64,000 nucleotides of DNA from Mucilaginibacter sp. Bleaf8 (lineage in GTDB: Bacteria > Bacteroidota > Bacteroidia > Sphingobacteriales > Sphingobacteriaceae), in NCBI RefSeq assembly GCF_018390515.1, contig NZ_JAHBBK010000002.1, forward strand, positions 124,001 to 188,000. Reading direction: 5' to 3'. The notes under the pieces were generated by a model. That model worked only from the letters and a program-made list of their open reading frames with translations, made no database searches and was not told the origin of the DNA. Below are positions 26,774-35,912 of the stretch, piece by piece (within the stretch, counting starts at the first letter, position 1; each line of letters opens with the position of its first letter). The position numbers were made by a program, and so were the translations under genes.

Positions 26774-27237
26774 AAGCTGTCATATTTTTTGAGATTATAT
26801 TGATTAATGATACGCACAAGCTTTTGAGGGTAGGAAGGATCGGTTGCGTAACCGGCTTTTAAAAAGCAAAGGGCCTGCTCTTCTGGTGATTTAGCCTTAA
26901 AAACACCATTTGATGCGTACCGAGGGTTTACCTGTAAAAAACGCGTCCTGTCGGCGAAGCCAGCTTCCAGTGAAGGATACGATCTGAAACTTTGTTGAAT
27001 TACTATTTTCCTTTGCTTTACATACTCAGTGGTATTGAAAGTTGCTACAGCTCCTTTCCATCCCGCACTGGCTTTAATTCCGAAGAAGTTGTTGTGTAAT
27101 GAAGATAATTTAGATTGACCGTAATTACTTTCAAGACACGCTTGTGCTATCATTAATGATGGGAAAAGTCTTTTTCCATCGCATGCAGCGATGGCGGTTG
27201 GTGCAATGTGATTAATGAAGGTGGTTGGGGTTTGCAT
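26722..27237 (-). CDS. Phage endolysin, glucosaminidase (GH73-like)
   Basis: A 171-residue protein of the mannosyl-glycoprotein endo-beta-N-acetylglucosaminidase fold. The catalytic glutamate is E36 in AQACLESNYGQS, followed by NNFFGIKA. It should cleave peptidoglycan glycan strands for host lysis (or in virion release). There is no signal peptide, so it depends on the adjacent holin. Its stop overlaps the holin start. Confidence 0.9.
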   Translation of the reverse strand: MQTPTTFINHIAPTAIAACDGKRLFPSLMIAQACLESNYGQSKLSSLHNNFFGIKASAGWKGAVATFNTTEYVKQRKIVIQQSFRSYPSLEAGFADRTRFLQVNPRYASNGVFKAKSPEEQALCFLKAGYATDPSYPQKLVRIINQYNLKKYDSLCKTSNPSITTSTTNPM

Positions 27238-27587
27238 GGCATTAAAAAAGGATTTGAGGATTTATGATTGAATTAAGAAAAGTTGTAATATGGGTATTGT
27301 TCTTTTTAAGAATACTTATAATACCTAAGACGGAGAACATCACTTTGTGATGTTTGATATCTGGCGGCTGGCACAGATAGCTATCGGTGAATACGTCTTA
27401 CTTAATGGATATAGTCGCAAAATTTAAATATACTGATTGTGCTCCTCGGTTATTAGGGAAGATTAATTTATAGTATAAGCTTACACTTATAAAATCTTAT
27501 AAATGTAAAGTAGCTTAATGCATGGGAATAACTATCATAGAAATTAACTGTTATTAGCTTAGTATCTAAACTGCGATTTTGGAGGGG
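27238..27587. other. Non-coding stretch inside the phage block
   Basis: About 350 bases between the endolysin start and the small fibre-associated gene. It contains a candidate structured RNA at 27326-27400 and an AT-rich imperfect hairpin near 27472-27513. No gene seen. Confidence 0.6.
27326..27400. ncRNA. Candidate three-way-junction RNA
   Basis: Outer stem TAAGACG (27326-27332) / CGTCTTA (27394-27400). Inner hairpin 1 is AACATCAC-TTT-GTGATGTT (27336-27354). Inner hairpin 2 is TATCTG (27358-27363) / CAGATA (27374-27379). All stems are perfect. Either strand could be transcribed; the surrounding genes run on the minus strand. It is not a tRNA (no T-arm). Confidence 0.4.
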
Positions 27588-27773
27588 TCATTTGTAATGA
27601 ACAATTTTAGCCATATTGCCAGTTTGTGAAGCTAAAATTACTACACATATTCCTTTAAAGCCGATTGGCGGCTCCATTGTTTGCTTCTTATTGGTCGTGA
27701 TGGTGAGTCCCTTAAATCCTTTTAGAGGCTCGATGCTTTGGGCGGCCTTAACTACAATAGTGATACTATACAT
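27588..27773 (-). CDS. Small phage protein with internal repeat
   Basis: A 61-residue frame whose two halves resemble each other (IEPLKGFKGLTI and MEPPIGFKGICV). It overlaps the fibre gene stop by eight bases, consistent with co-translation. Unknown function; possibly a fibre chaperone or head/tail decoration. Small, so only moderate confidence. Confidence 0.5.
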   Translation of the reverse strand: MYSITIVVKAAQSIEPLKGFKGLTITTNKKQTMEPPIGFKGICVVILASQTGNMAKIVHYK

Positions 27774-29139
27774 AGTTGTTGGTTAAGGTGACCCTGACTT
27801 GGATCCATACCGCTGATACAGGTGATGGACTAGCATTTTTATTGAACAAGGCATTTCCATTGCCAAAGCCCATTGTGTCGAACATGGGCTGCGTATTCCA
27901 TTCAAAATGAAGGAAAGTGCCCGGAGTAACAATTGGTGTCACGGTCCAGTCCACATCCGAGCCAGGCATTACATCATTATCCGTCCAGCGCATTTCATAA
28001 GATAATCTATCGGGATTACCAGCACCGTTTGTGGTATTACCGGCATGTACATTTGCGTCCGGTACATTGTTATTGGTGGCTGAACCGCCTGCCTGGCTTT
28101 TGTTAAACCCTAAAAAGCCATTGTATTGTAGCAGTTGTATTGCTGCTGGGTTTAGCGAAATACGCATTGGTGCCGATGTTATCTGGCCGGATACCTTCCC
28201 TGGTGCTAGCACTAAATCGTTACCGCTCAGAACTAAGTCGGGGGTGCTGCCATCACTCCGGCTAATCACCGCGCTGTTCGCTTCTAACCATTGCGGTGCA
28301 AGACCAGCCACATATGGTACGCCATAACTGGTACCGCCTATGTTTTTTGAACCATCAGCACTGCCCGCCCCGATATGCGGACTGTCGGCTTGCAGGGTAA
28401 AGTCATACTTCGCTGGATTGTTAAACTTAGGTGGTAGATTAATACTATTAATATTGTATGTAGGAAAGTCGGCTTTAAAGTCGGCAAGATTTTTATATAT
28501 ACCATTTGTTCCATTGCGGAGCATCCCCATAATGTTATTAAAGTCTGGGTTGTTTGTCACCGTAGACACCATATTCATGGTTAACAAACAATTTCCATTG
28601 AAGTAAGAGCTTTGCATATAAACTATAGGCCCAGTCAGCACACAATCGATGAAAATCGAAGAAGTTATATTAGGTTGGCCATTTATTGTACAATTGACAA
28701 AAATACTGTTGCTGACAATTGCGTTAGAAATACCAGGAACAACGCTGGGACAATTTCTGACCATGCAGTTTATCACCCCGTTTCTAAATGCTACCGAAGC
28801 ATAATTTTCAATTGTAAAGCCTGTTATTACACAGCCAAAAGAAAGAGCCAATGAGAAGCTATTTACTCCATTCCCCCTAAATGTTACCTGTCCATCGGCA
28901 ATCATTTGAGATCCTTGTGCCAACTCCCTTGCGGATGTAACCGCCTCTTCATATAATCCCACACCAACTACAATACAAACCTGCGTTGCTATGGATAAAG
29001 CCGCAATTGCAGCCATAACACCCGAAATAGTCGCTTTCGCATTTTCGGGTGTCTTACCATCCTTGCTGTCATCCCCGGCCTTGCTTACGTAATAGGGAAT
29101 TGACCCGGTGGGTATAATTATTCTGAAATTATTTGCCAT
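27766..29139 (-). CDS. Phage tail-fibre/spike-like protein, beta-helix
   Basis: A 457-residue protein. Residues about 13-280 show the repeating N/G/I/V rungs of a pectate-lyase-like right-handed beta-helix, preceded by YYVSKAGDDSKDGKTPENA, which is typical of such repeats. The C-terminal part from about 280 is a separate beta domain. Phage spikes with this fold bind or degrade surface polysaccharide. The receptor is not known. It is transcribed with 29152-30245. Confidence 0.75.
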   Translation of the reverse strand: MANNFRIIIPTGSIPYYVSKAGDDSKDGKTPENAKATISGVMAAIAALSIATQVCIVVGVGLYEEAVTSARELAQGSQMIADGQVTFRGNGVNSFSLALSFGCVITGFTIENYASVAFRNGVINCMVRNCPSVVPGISNAIVSNSIFVNCTINGQPNITSSIFIDCVLTGPIVYMQSSYFNGNCLLTMNMVSTVTNNPDFNNIMGMLRNGTNGIYKNLADFKADFPTYNINSINLPPKFNNPAKYDFTLQADSPHIGAGSADGSKNIGGTSYGVPYVAGLAPQWLEANSAVISRSDGSTPDLVLSGNDLVLAPGKVSGQITSAPMRISLNPAAIQLLQYNGFLGFNKSQAGGSATNNNVPDANVHAGNTTNGAGNPDRLSYEMRWTDNDVMPGSDVDWTVTPIVTPGTFLHFEWNTQPMFDTMGFGNGNALFNKNASPSPVSAVWIQVRVTLTNNYV

Positions 29140-29151
29140 CGATAGTAATGC

Positions 29152-29418
29152 TTAAATTGTAAAAGGTATTTTCCAGACCTGCTCATTCTTTGAGGTGGGT
29201 AATTCATTATATAAGTACTGCATATTGCAGTAGTACTCATTTATCGCATAGACCTGCGTTAATTCTATGTACAAGCTGTAAGTTGTTGGTTCGGTAGTTT
29301 CCTTAATCGGCGCTTGCAATATTGCTGTATAAGTCAGTTTCCGGGTTTCGCCTACTTGTTCATAAAGTAGTAGTTCGGTATTCCAGGTAATACCGTCTTT
29401 TAAATTGTAGGTCGTCAT
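29152..29418 (-). CDS. Small phage tail-associated protein
   Basis: An 88-residue beta-rich protein, no signal. The stop of the upstream fibre gene overlaps it by four bases (ATGA at 29415-29418), so it is translationally coupled. No family recognised. Confidence 0.6.
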   Translation of the reverse strand: MTTYNLKDGITWNTELLLYEQVGETRKLTYTAILQAPIKETTEPTTYSLYIELTQVYAINEYYCNMQYLYNELPTSKNEQVWKIPFTI

Positions 29419-30245
29419 GAAGATGATATTTTGATGTAAGCAGATGCTATGGCTTTATTTGGCGCGTAAGTAATGCGCCAGCGCACCCAAGTGCCTGCCT
29501 GTATAGTGATGTTTCTAGAGCCATCAGTGGGTAGCGGCAGAGAGGGCGTAATGTAGTTGGTACCATCGTTTATGCTATATTGAAAGCTTGTGGCGTCTTT
29601 GAGGATAATTGCGTTAATAACAGCCTGCCTTTCAAAATAATCACTGAATTCTTTTGAAGGCGTAGAGAAGCTAATAGTAAATCCACGTTGTAAATTGCCT
29701 GTATGGTAAAGCTGAAAAGCCCCATTCCAATTATTATTAGCTCTCTGTATATAAAAGTTATCCTTCTCATAAGGGGCCATAATGCGCAACCCTCGTACCA
29801 AGTTACCTTGTTGCATAACCAAAGCACAATTTGTGGTTTCAGGGAAGTTGCCAATAGGGGCGTTGCCAAAATCCATCCTAAAAAAGCCACCCCGGTTTTC
29901 GTCTCCAATCTGGTTGATGTCGTTAATGTCGCCGGGGTTCTTGCCGGTATCCGATTTGAGCGCTAAGGCATTATACACACCGCCCGACTGTACAGGTTTA
30001 CTACTGGCTATAGTTGGCGATGAATCCGTATCGGCAGCAATCTGCAAAGCTTTGCCTGATGCTTTGTCGGCTTGGTACCATTTCTTATCCGAGGTGCAGT
30101 AGGCCAACCAACCATCCGGAATTCGGGCAATAGTTTTGATAGCGGTTTCGAAATCTGCTTTAGTGGCAAATTTCATGTCAACATCAGGAAAGTCGGCAAA
30201 CTGCCGCTGTACCTGATTGGCTAAGGGTAATACTACAACTGCCAT
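29415..30245 (-). CDS. Phage tail-fibre protein
   Basis: A 276-residue protein starting with a conserved short region (MAVVVLPLANQVQRQFADF), followed by a mixed beta region. It joins the next gene by one shared base and overlaps the downstream gene by four, so the fibre genes are an operon. Probably a receptor-binding fibre part; no domain recognised. Confidence 0.7.
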   Translation of the reverse strand: MAVVVLPLANQVQRQFADFPDVDMKFATKADFETAIKTIARIPDGWLAYCTSDKKWYQADKASGKALQIAADTDSSPTIASSKPVQSGGVYNALALKSDTGKNPGDINDINQIGDENRGGFFRMDFGNAPIGNFPETTNCALVMQQGNLVRGLRIMAPYEKDNFYIQRANNNWNGAFQLYHTGNLQRGFTISFSTPSKEFSDYFERQAVINAIILKDATSFQYSINDGTNYITPSLPLPTDGSRNITIQAGTWVRWRITYAPNKAIASAYIKISSS

Positions 30246-31804
30246 TAAATAGTTATTTTATAGGTTACTGATGAAGGAAAAGGTTCTACCGGCACAAACT
30301 CGGCTACTTTGTATGCAATAGGTTGATAGCCAGATGCCCCAGGTTGCTGTATCTGGGCCGACATGGTAAAGTTCCCGGTTATGTCTTTATTGCTATCCTC
30401 AACGTATAACGCTTTGCTGCCGTTGGCTCTTGTAAAGTCGCGCAAGTAGGCAGGGTAAATAATCCGCACGCGCTGTGATCCGGCTGGTATGCTTAAATCG
30501 AACGTTGTACCATCTTTCGGATCTATTACTTTTTTAACTAAAGTGGAAGTATCAAAGCTCGTAAAAAGGTAACGATAACCCTTAAATGTAACTGTATAAG
30601 TTTTGGTGCCTGCAGGTATTTGATTCGTAGGATCAGGATCGTTAAAGCTATCTGGTTTTACATCGCCTTGGGCATATTTTACTTCGTACTGGTAAACGGT
30701 TTCTGAATCAGTAATCTGAACGTTTAAGTCAGTAGCTGTACCGGCCTGTGCCAGTGCTGCGTTGTTTTTTAAAATGCGTTCAGATATGATGTCGCCCGCA
30801 TCCCCCTTATTAAAAACGCCTCTTAAGGTTAGGCTTGGTATTATGGTACCTATTTCAATGTTAGTTGTTGTATAGCTGGTGGTCATGCTGGCTGATGGTT
30901 GTATATAGGATGCAGGCTTGGCTTTCCTGAACGCCTTTTTTAAAAAAGCGGCTATAGTATCATCTTTACTAACCTGGTAACCATTTAAACCTAACGGATC
31001 GTTTGGCAGGCTAACTACAAATGCTTCAGGAAATACAGCCGGTTTATTGGCCGCTGAAACCTCATTAATGGCTGATACTAAATTAGTATGCGCCTCCGTA
31101 TTAAGATCGGTTAAGTCGCCTATCGCTTCAGATAGTTGATTAATCAGGTCAATGTTGTCTGTAATTGGAATGCCTTGTCCCCAGTCGCCATTAGTTTTAG
31201 GCCCAAATAAGGTGTAATAAGTAGTATTAATATAAAAGTCACCGTCGGTACCTACGGCTAAATTTGATGGATTACTCTCACCATGCAATATGGTTTTTCC
31301 ATTAGCGCCGGGTGCACCGGTGTCTCCTTTAGGTCCCGGCCCGCCGGCAGGGCCGCTAAGCATAGAAAATACTTGAGCCCATCCTTTGTCCGATTTTTTA
31401 TAAAATACACCAGTTCGGGTATTAATATAGGTGTCCCCGATATTTCCCGCGTTCGGCTCTATATTTTCTATTCCATAGAGGATGGCGTTACTGGAACCTG
31501 TATTGGCTGACGAAGCAGCAATCTGGTAACATTGTATCCACGAGCCTTCTATCTTTTGGTAGAAAGTTTGATTGGGTGTGCTTATTGCCACATCTCCATT
31601 CTTACCCAGGTTGTTTTGTGGGATTGAACGAACAAATGTTATTGAGCTACCAAAGCTCTCAATAGGTAGATTTGTTACTACAAATTGGAGCAACTTTTGG
31701 AATGTGAACTGGTAATCAGTATCATTTTTAACCAGTATACCTATGTCGTCGCCCGTAAGAGATGATGCTACCTGGAGCTCTGTGATTTTTAAGTCGGTAG
31801 GCAT
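30245..31804 (-). CDS. Phage tail protein with collagen-like segment
   Basis: A 519-residue protein. A short collagen-like G-X-Y run lies near 148-168 (GPAGGPGPKGDTGAPGANG), as in many phage tail fibres. The N-terminal part may anchor to the tail and the C-terminal part of about 250 residues is a beta-rich domain. Its start is next to the stop of the DUF6712-like gene. Confidence 0.75.
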   Translation of the reverse strand: MPTDLKITELQVASSLTGDDIGILVKNDTDYQFTFQKLLQFVVTNLPIESFGSSITFVRSIPQNNLGKNGDVAISTPNQTFYQKIEGSWIQCYQIAASSANTGSSNAILYGIENIEPNAGNIGDTYINTRTGVFYKKSDKGWAQVFSMLSGPAGGPGPKGDTGAPGANGKTILHGESNPSNLAVGTDGDFYINTTYYTLFGPKTNGDWGQGIPITDNIDLINQLSEAIGDLTDLNTEAHTNLVSAINEVSAANKPAVFPEAFVVSLPNDPLGLNGYQVSKDDTIAAFLKKAFRKAKPASYIQPSASMTTSYTTTNIEIGTIIPSLTLRGVFNKGDAGDIISERILKNNAALAQAGTATDLNVQITDSETVYQYEVKYAQGDVKPDSFNDPDPTNQIPAGTKTYTVTFKGYRYLFTSFDTSTLVKKVIDPKDGTTFDLSIPAGSQRVRIIYPAYLRDFTRANGSKALYVEDSNKDITGNFTMSAQIQQPGASGYQPIAYKVAEFVPVEPFPSSVTYKITI

Positions 31805-31807
31805 GTA

Positions 31808-32425
31808 TTAAAAATTGTTTAAGGTTAGGTAATAATCCTCAAGCGGCATTTGCGTTGGATAATTGAAGTCGGTTTTGTCAACACTACGAATGCGTGGACC
31901 GGGTTGGCGGGCTGTTTTGTTCCTGCTATTGTAGTACCACAACGGGTATTGACTTTGATTGTCCTGCAAGAACTTCTCTACATTATTAGCATAGGCGTTG
32001 GCAATACTGCGTTGCTGCTGAACCAACTTAATTACATCTTGCGGACTAACCGCCTGCGCATTATCGTATTGTTTAATCACCGGGCCGGTAGCTGTGTAAA
32101 AAACAGAGTTGCCTTCAATAAACCTGGCAAAAGTGAAGTATACCAGCATCGCTATCAGGCCCTCAAAACTGATGATGTGTCCCCATTGGTCGGTGTATTC
32201 ACAGCCTTTTAAAAGGTTTTGGTAGGCTACAGGCGCATCTTCTTTGATCTGCCCATCGGTTTCCATCCATTTCTGGAGCTCGTAATAAAAGGCTGCGCTT
32301 AAAAAAGGTTTGAGGTCCAGTTCCTGCGCTTTTTTGATAAACGCCTGCAGGCGTTCGGGCTTTATATTGATAGATATATCTTCATACTGCTGAAATGCAG
32401 CAGTGTCAATTAATAAAGTATTCAT
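31808..32425 (-). CDS. Phage head-tail protein (DUF6712-like)
   Basis: A 205-residue protein with the helical pattern of DUF6712 proteins found in Bacteroidota phages (FLSAAFYYELQKWM, then a YTDQWGHIISFEGL region, then a basic helical tail). These are placed near the head-tail interface in other phages; the exact role is inferred. It lies between the portal and the fibre genes. Confidence 0.65.
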   Translation of the reverse strand: MNTLLIDTAAFQQYEDISINIKPERLQAFIKKAQELDLKPFLSAAFYYELQKWMETDGQIKEDAPVAYQNLLKGCEYTDQWGHIISFEGLIAMLVYFTFARFIEGNSVFYTATGPVIKQYDNAQAVSPQDVIKLVQQQRSIANAYANNVEKFLQDNQSQYPLWYYNSRNKTARQPGPRIRSVDKTDFNYPTQMPLEDYYLTLNNF

Positions 32426-32457
32426 GATTTTAAAGGGAAGGATTGGTAATGGGGTGT

Positions 32458-33744
32458 TTAGCCTATGTGGGTCATGGCTTCTGCTTCAGCCTGCTTAAAG
32501 CCATAAGCATGTATAAGTACCGCTACTTTACTGGGTTGTGGCAGGTCAGACAAAAGTATTTGGTTAATGCTGCTACCTGCTTTCATCCCAACGCTATCAT
32601 CAGCAACATTGCCCGGTACGGGTAAAATGTTCCAGTTGTTTCTTGGGTTCAAACTTTCGTGAAAGTTGCTGAACAGTTCTTGAAATGCCTCGCTAAGTTC
32701 CAGTCGGTCGGCTGCTGTATTGTCATTAAACTCCCTGATGGCCTCCTTCTTTTCACCTCCATTGCTTAAACCAGAAGCTTTTTCAGCATTAATTAATTCT
32801 TTCGGCACAGAAAAGCCTTTAATGATGCGAGCTTCGACCGATTTTTCTGTACTTTCAAAAAGCCTGTCATTATTCTGGATAGAGTAGGGTTGGAATTCGG
32901 GCTTGGAGCTTTCGTCTTCATATTCAATCACAATAATTTTTTGTGCGCTCTTGGCACCTTGAAAAGCGCCTAAATCTTTTTCGAGTTGAGAAGGTTGCTT
33001 AGCACCGGAGATAGCGTTGTCAGGTCCGCTGTTGTCGGCTTCTTCACGACGAGCCTGCATAAACAGCATGGTTGAAGGTAAAAAGCCGGTGGTAACTTCC
33101 CGGTTATTAAAAATTTTGATGCCTGCTTCGGTTTCAAAGTCTTCCCAAACACTATCGGCTTCAATAAGCGGATAATCGTCTACCTCTGGGTTAAAGTAAT
33201 ACAATTGCCCTTTGTAGTTTTCCCAACCTCCGGCTTCATACACCTGTTTTTCAATAATGGCCGGGTCCGGATTATACTTATCCAGAAAGGTGATTTTTGA
33301 ACGCATAATGCTTTTCCATGTCTTGCGCCCCCAATCGCTGTAAACAGCATACTTGCCGCAAGTTTCAGCACAATCTATATTACCCATGCGCACATCTTCA
33401 AACTTCACATAGTTGGCAGATGATATTTTGTAGTTGGCATTATAATTTACATGTATTCCAAAGCCGGAAAACAAGGCTTTGTCGGTTGCTACAGCTTTAA
33501 GTAATTTAGCAAGTGTAAGGCCGTTATCATTAATTATCCGCTTTCCTAAATCTTTTTCTTCAAAGCCATTGCCTGCAATAAACTTTGCCCGCTTATTCCA
33601 GCAATCTTTAGCCGTAGGTGAGCCGGCAACCAATTCAAGCATGCGTTGCGGATAGGCGTTGTCAATGTCATAATTCAGGATGCCATAAGTTTGGTTTGGC
33701 CTTACTCTTATACGGCGTTCAATCTGTGGTAAGTAGGTCTTCAT
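32458..33744 (-). CDS. Phage portal protein
   Basis: A 428-residue protein. The N-terminal region (RPNQTYGILNYDIDNAYPQRM) and the later ARIIKGFSVPKELINAEKASGLSN match phage portal proteins, which have this helical wing and stem organisation. Portals form the ring through which DNA enters and leaves. In most phages it lies next to the terminase, but here it lies about 14 kb downstream of it. Confidence 0.7.
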   Translation of the reverse strand: MKTYLPQIERRIRVRPNQTYGILNYDIDNAYPQRMLELVAGSPTAKDCWNKRAKFIAGNGFEEKDLGKRIINDNGLTLAKLLKAVATDKALFSGFGIHVNYNANYKISSANYVKFEDVRMGNIDCAETCGKYAVYSDWGRKTWKSIMRSKITFLDKYNPDPAIIEKQVYEAGGWENYKGQLYYFNPEVDDYPLIEADSVWEDFETEAGIKIFNNREVTTGFLPSTMLFMQARREEADNSGPDNAISGAKQPSQLEKDLGAFQGAKSAQKIIVIEYEDESSKPEFQPYSIQNNDRLFESTEKSVEARIIKGFSVPKELINAEKASGLSNGGEKKEAIREFNDNTAADRLELSEAFQELFSNFHESLNPRNNWNILPVPGNVADDSVGMKAGSSINQILLSDLPQPSKVAVLIHAYGFKQAEAEAMTHIG

Positions 33745-33875
33745 TAATTAAATTAGATGATGATAGGAATTGCCAGGTAGCAGTGTTGTAATAGGAGTTG
33801 AGCCTCTAAGTATAGGGTTCGTAGTGATAAGGATATTCTATGCTTAATAAAAACACATACTACCTGGCAAAATAA

Positions 33876-34460
33876 TTAGGCGGTCAGTTCTTCCAGTAAT
33901 TCGAGTGTGCTGGCATAAGTTGCCGTTCCTGAAGCTGGTGCAATGCTGATGGCTCGTGGTGGAAAGGGTTCACGCAGTTTGTCGGGGTTGGCTAATTTGA
34001 GTTTGTAGCCGCCTTCTAAAGCTTCGTCTGCAGCGTTGCGTTCAGCCTCGGTTAAAATTAGACCATTAACCGCGCCGAACAGTTCGATTGAAGAATTGCT
34101 GTCTTTGTAATTGTTAATTACCACAGCTTTTACACGGCCATAGCCCATGGCGCGTAATTGCGCTTTAACTTCTACCGAAAGCCCGGCAATATTAAAGTCA
34201 ATCTCTTCCGTATAGCGTGGGCCAACTTGTGTTTTAGCCAGTTTCGACATAGCGTTGAAGCTATTGTTGGTACCCTCAAATTTGTAAACTTTAGCAGCGG
34301 CAGTAGCTTCAAGGTTGGTTACAATTAGAGGATTGTTAATGTCATAGGTGATTTTTATATCCTCGTCATTAAAAATGTAAATAACATCTTCGATGCCTGA
34401 TGTAACAGGCTTGTCGGCACTCAGGCTAAAACCTGCAGTAATTTTGTTATATATAGACAT
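33876..34460 (-). CDS. Phage protein, possible tail tube or head protein
   Basis: A 194-residue beta-rich protein without signal. The pattern of short strands with a small helix is like tail-tube or head-decoration proteins, but I have no family match. It lies between the portal and the major capsid. Confidence 0.5.
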   Translation of the reverse strand: MSIYNKITAGFSLSADKPVTSGIEDVIYIFNDEDIKITYDINNPLIVTNLEATAAAKVYKFEGTNNSFNAMSKLAKTQVGPRYTEEIDFNIAGLSVEVKAQLRAMGYGRVKAVVINNYKDSNSSIELFGAVNGLILTEAERNAADEALEGGYKLKLANPDKLREPFPPRAISIAPASGTATYASTLELLEELTA

Positions 34461-34572
34461 GTTTGGATTTATTGTATTTGGTTTTATGGATAGTATTCAA
34501 CCCGGTAAGTTGTGATAAGGTAGGTTGCCGGATATGGTTCAGGCGAAAGATTGTCGGAGAGAGATGCGCAGA

Positions 34573-35784
34573 TTAAATTGCAGAAAGGTAAAACAACTCG
34601 TTGGCAAACTTAAAGTTTACGGCTGCCTTCATACGGGCTTTCATGCGCACCACATTATCGTTAGTATAGGGTTTCATGTATACGGTTGATAGCTCTGATG
34701 CGTCGCCCAGCAGATCGACACCCAAAAACAGGTTGGATGAACGAGCGCCCAATATGGTATTAGCCTGCCAGTGGTTCATCAGTTGTAGCGGAACACCCAG
34801 ATAGTCCATTTTCTTTTTATCAGTAAAGGCGTTTAGTACATTGGTAGCCTGATTGGCTTGTGCTTGTGCATAGGCATAGCCAATGTGTAACGGCAACTGT
34901 AGGTTAAAATCATCCTGAATACGGTCGGCCGGATCAAGTTGAGAAAATACGTTGCTTAATACACCAAGTACGTTGCTGGCATTGATGTAGGTGATACTGG
35001 CTGCAGATGAGGTGCCCAAAAATGTAGCTGGTTTACGTGTATTGATTTCGTTGTAGTTACGTACCAGTTTAAATGTAGTTGCGCTTAGTACCTGAATGAA
35101 GTAAGATTGCCCCGCAATGTTAATGCCTGTTGCGCCATTGGTGGTATCTTTACTGCTTCCGGTTGCAGCAGCTATGGTAACTACGTCGCCATCGGCCAGA
35201 GTTGCAGTACTACCTACTGTTACCACCCCGCTTGCATCAATACTAGTTGCTGATAAGGATGTGCCCGGTTTGTTTAAGCCAACTTTATATACGCCCGAAG
35301 CGGCTGCTATGCTTGGTAGTAAACCGGTGAACGGTGCTGTAAAGGTTGCTTCTTTGGTTGCTGATTTGCCCAGCCAGTACAGGCGTTCATTTGCAATTTG
35401 AATTTTGGAAAGGTAGCGTTGCACCATGAAGTCGGACAGGTCTACCACACCTTCGTAATCGCCGAAGGCGCCAGGGGTAAGGCTTTGAGCTTCCCATGAT
35501 TGTACCAATTTGTCCCACTGCTCTTGTTTCATAAATTCAAAAACTACTGGATCAAGGTACGTTTCATCTTGTTTGGCTGTGGTGCCCTGATCGCTAAACA
35601 TGCCCGATGGATCTTGCAGTTTAACATCGTCATCCACATCCAGTATAACTTTTCTTGATTTTACATCATTAATTACAGTAAGTAGTTCGCGTTTTACGGA
35701 GTCGGCCTCAAGCAAGGTGCTGGCCATAAATCCGGCTAATGCTTCGCCGGCATAAGTGTTGTTGGTAAAGGTAAATTGAGCCAT
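34573..35784 (-). CDS. Phage major capsid protein
   Basis: A 403-residue protein. It opens with a helical N-arm (EALAGFMASTLLEADSVKRELL) and ends in a conserved-looking C-terminal strand region. About residues 175-265 are a beta-rich Gly/Thr/Ala insertion, as in capsid proteins with an extra surface domain. It lies directly downstream of the protease gene, as expected for a capsid. Confidence 0.75.
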   Translation of the reverse strand: MAQFTFTNNTYAGEALAGFMASTLLEADSVKRELLTVINDVKSRKVILDVDDDVKLQDPSGMFSDQGTTAKQDETYLDPVVFEFMKQEQWDKLVQSWEAQSLTPGAFGDYEGVVDLSDFMVQRYLSKIQIANERLYWLGKSATKEATFTAPFTGLLPSIAAASGVYKVGLNKPGTSLSATSIDASGVVTVGSTATLADGDVVTIAAATGSSKDTTNGATGINIAGQSYFIQVLSATTFKLVRNYNEINTRKPATFLGTSSAASITYINASNVLGVLSNVFSQLDPADRIQDDFNLQLPLHIGYAYAQAQANQATNVLNAFTDKKKMDYLGVPLQLMNHWQANTILGARSSNLFLGVDLLGDASELSTVYMKPYTNDNVVRMKARMKAAVNFKFANELFYLSAI

Positions 35785-35912
35785 TGATAGTTACTCCCAG
35801 CCCCCTAAAGCAGAAGTATTGGTTTAGTGAAGGAACCTTATAGGGATAAGGGATGCCCTAAGCGGACAAAGGTTTATATAATTGGATAAGGTAGGTTGAT
35901 GAAGAGGAAGTG

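Noticed and set aside
27326..27400. A tRNA in the phage gap
   Set aside because: Length and outer stem fit, but there is no T-arm or TTCRA loop on either strand.
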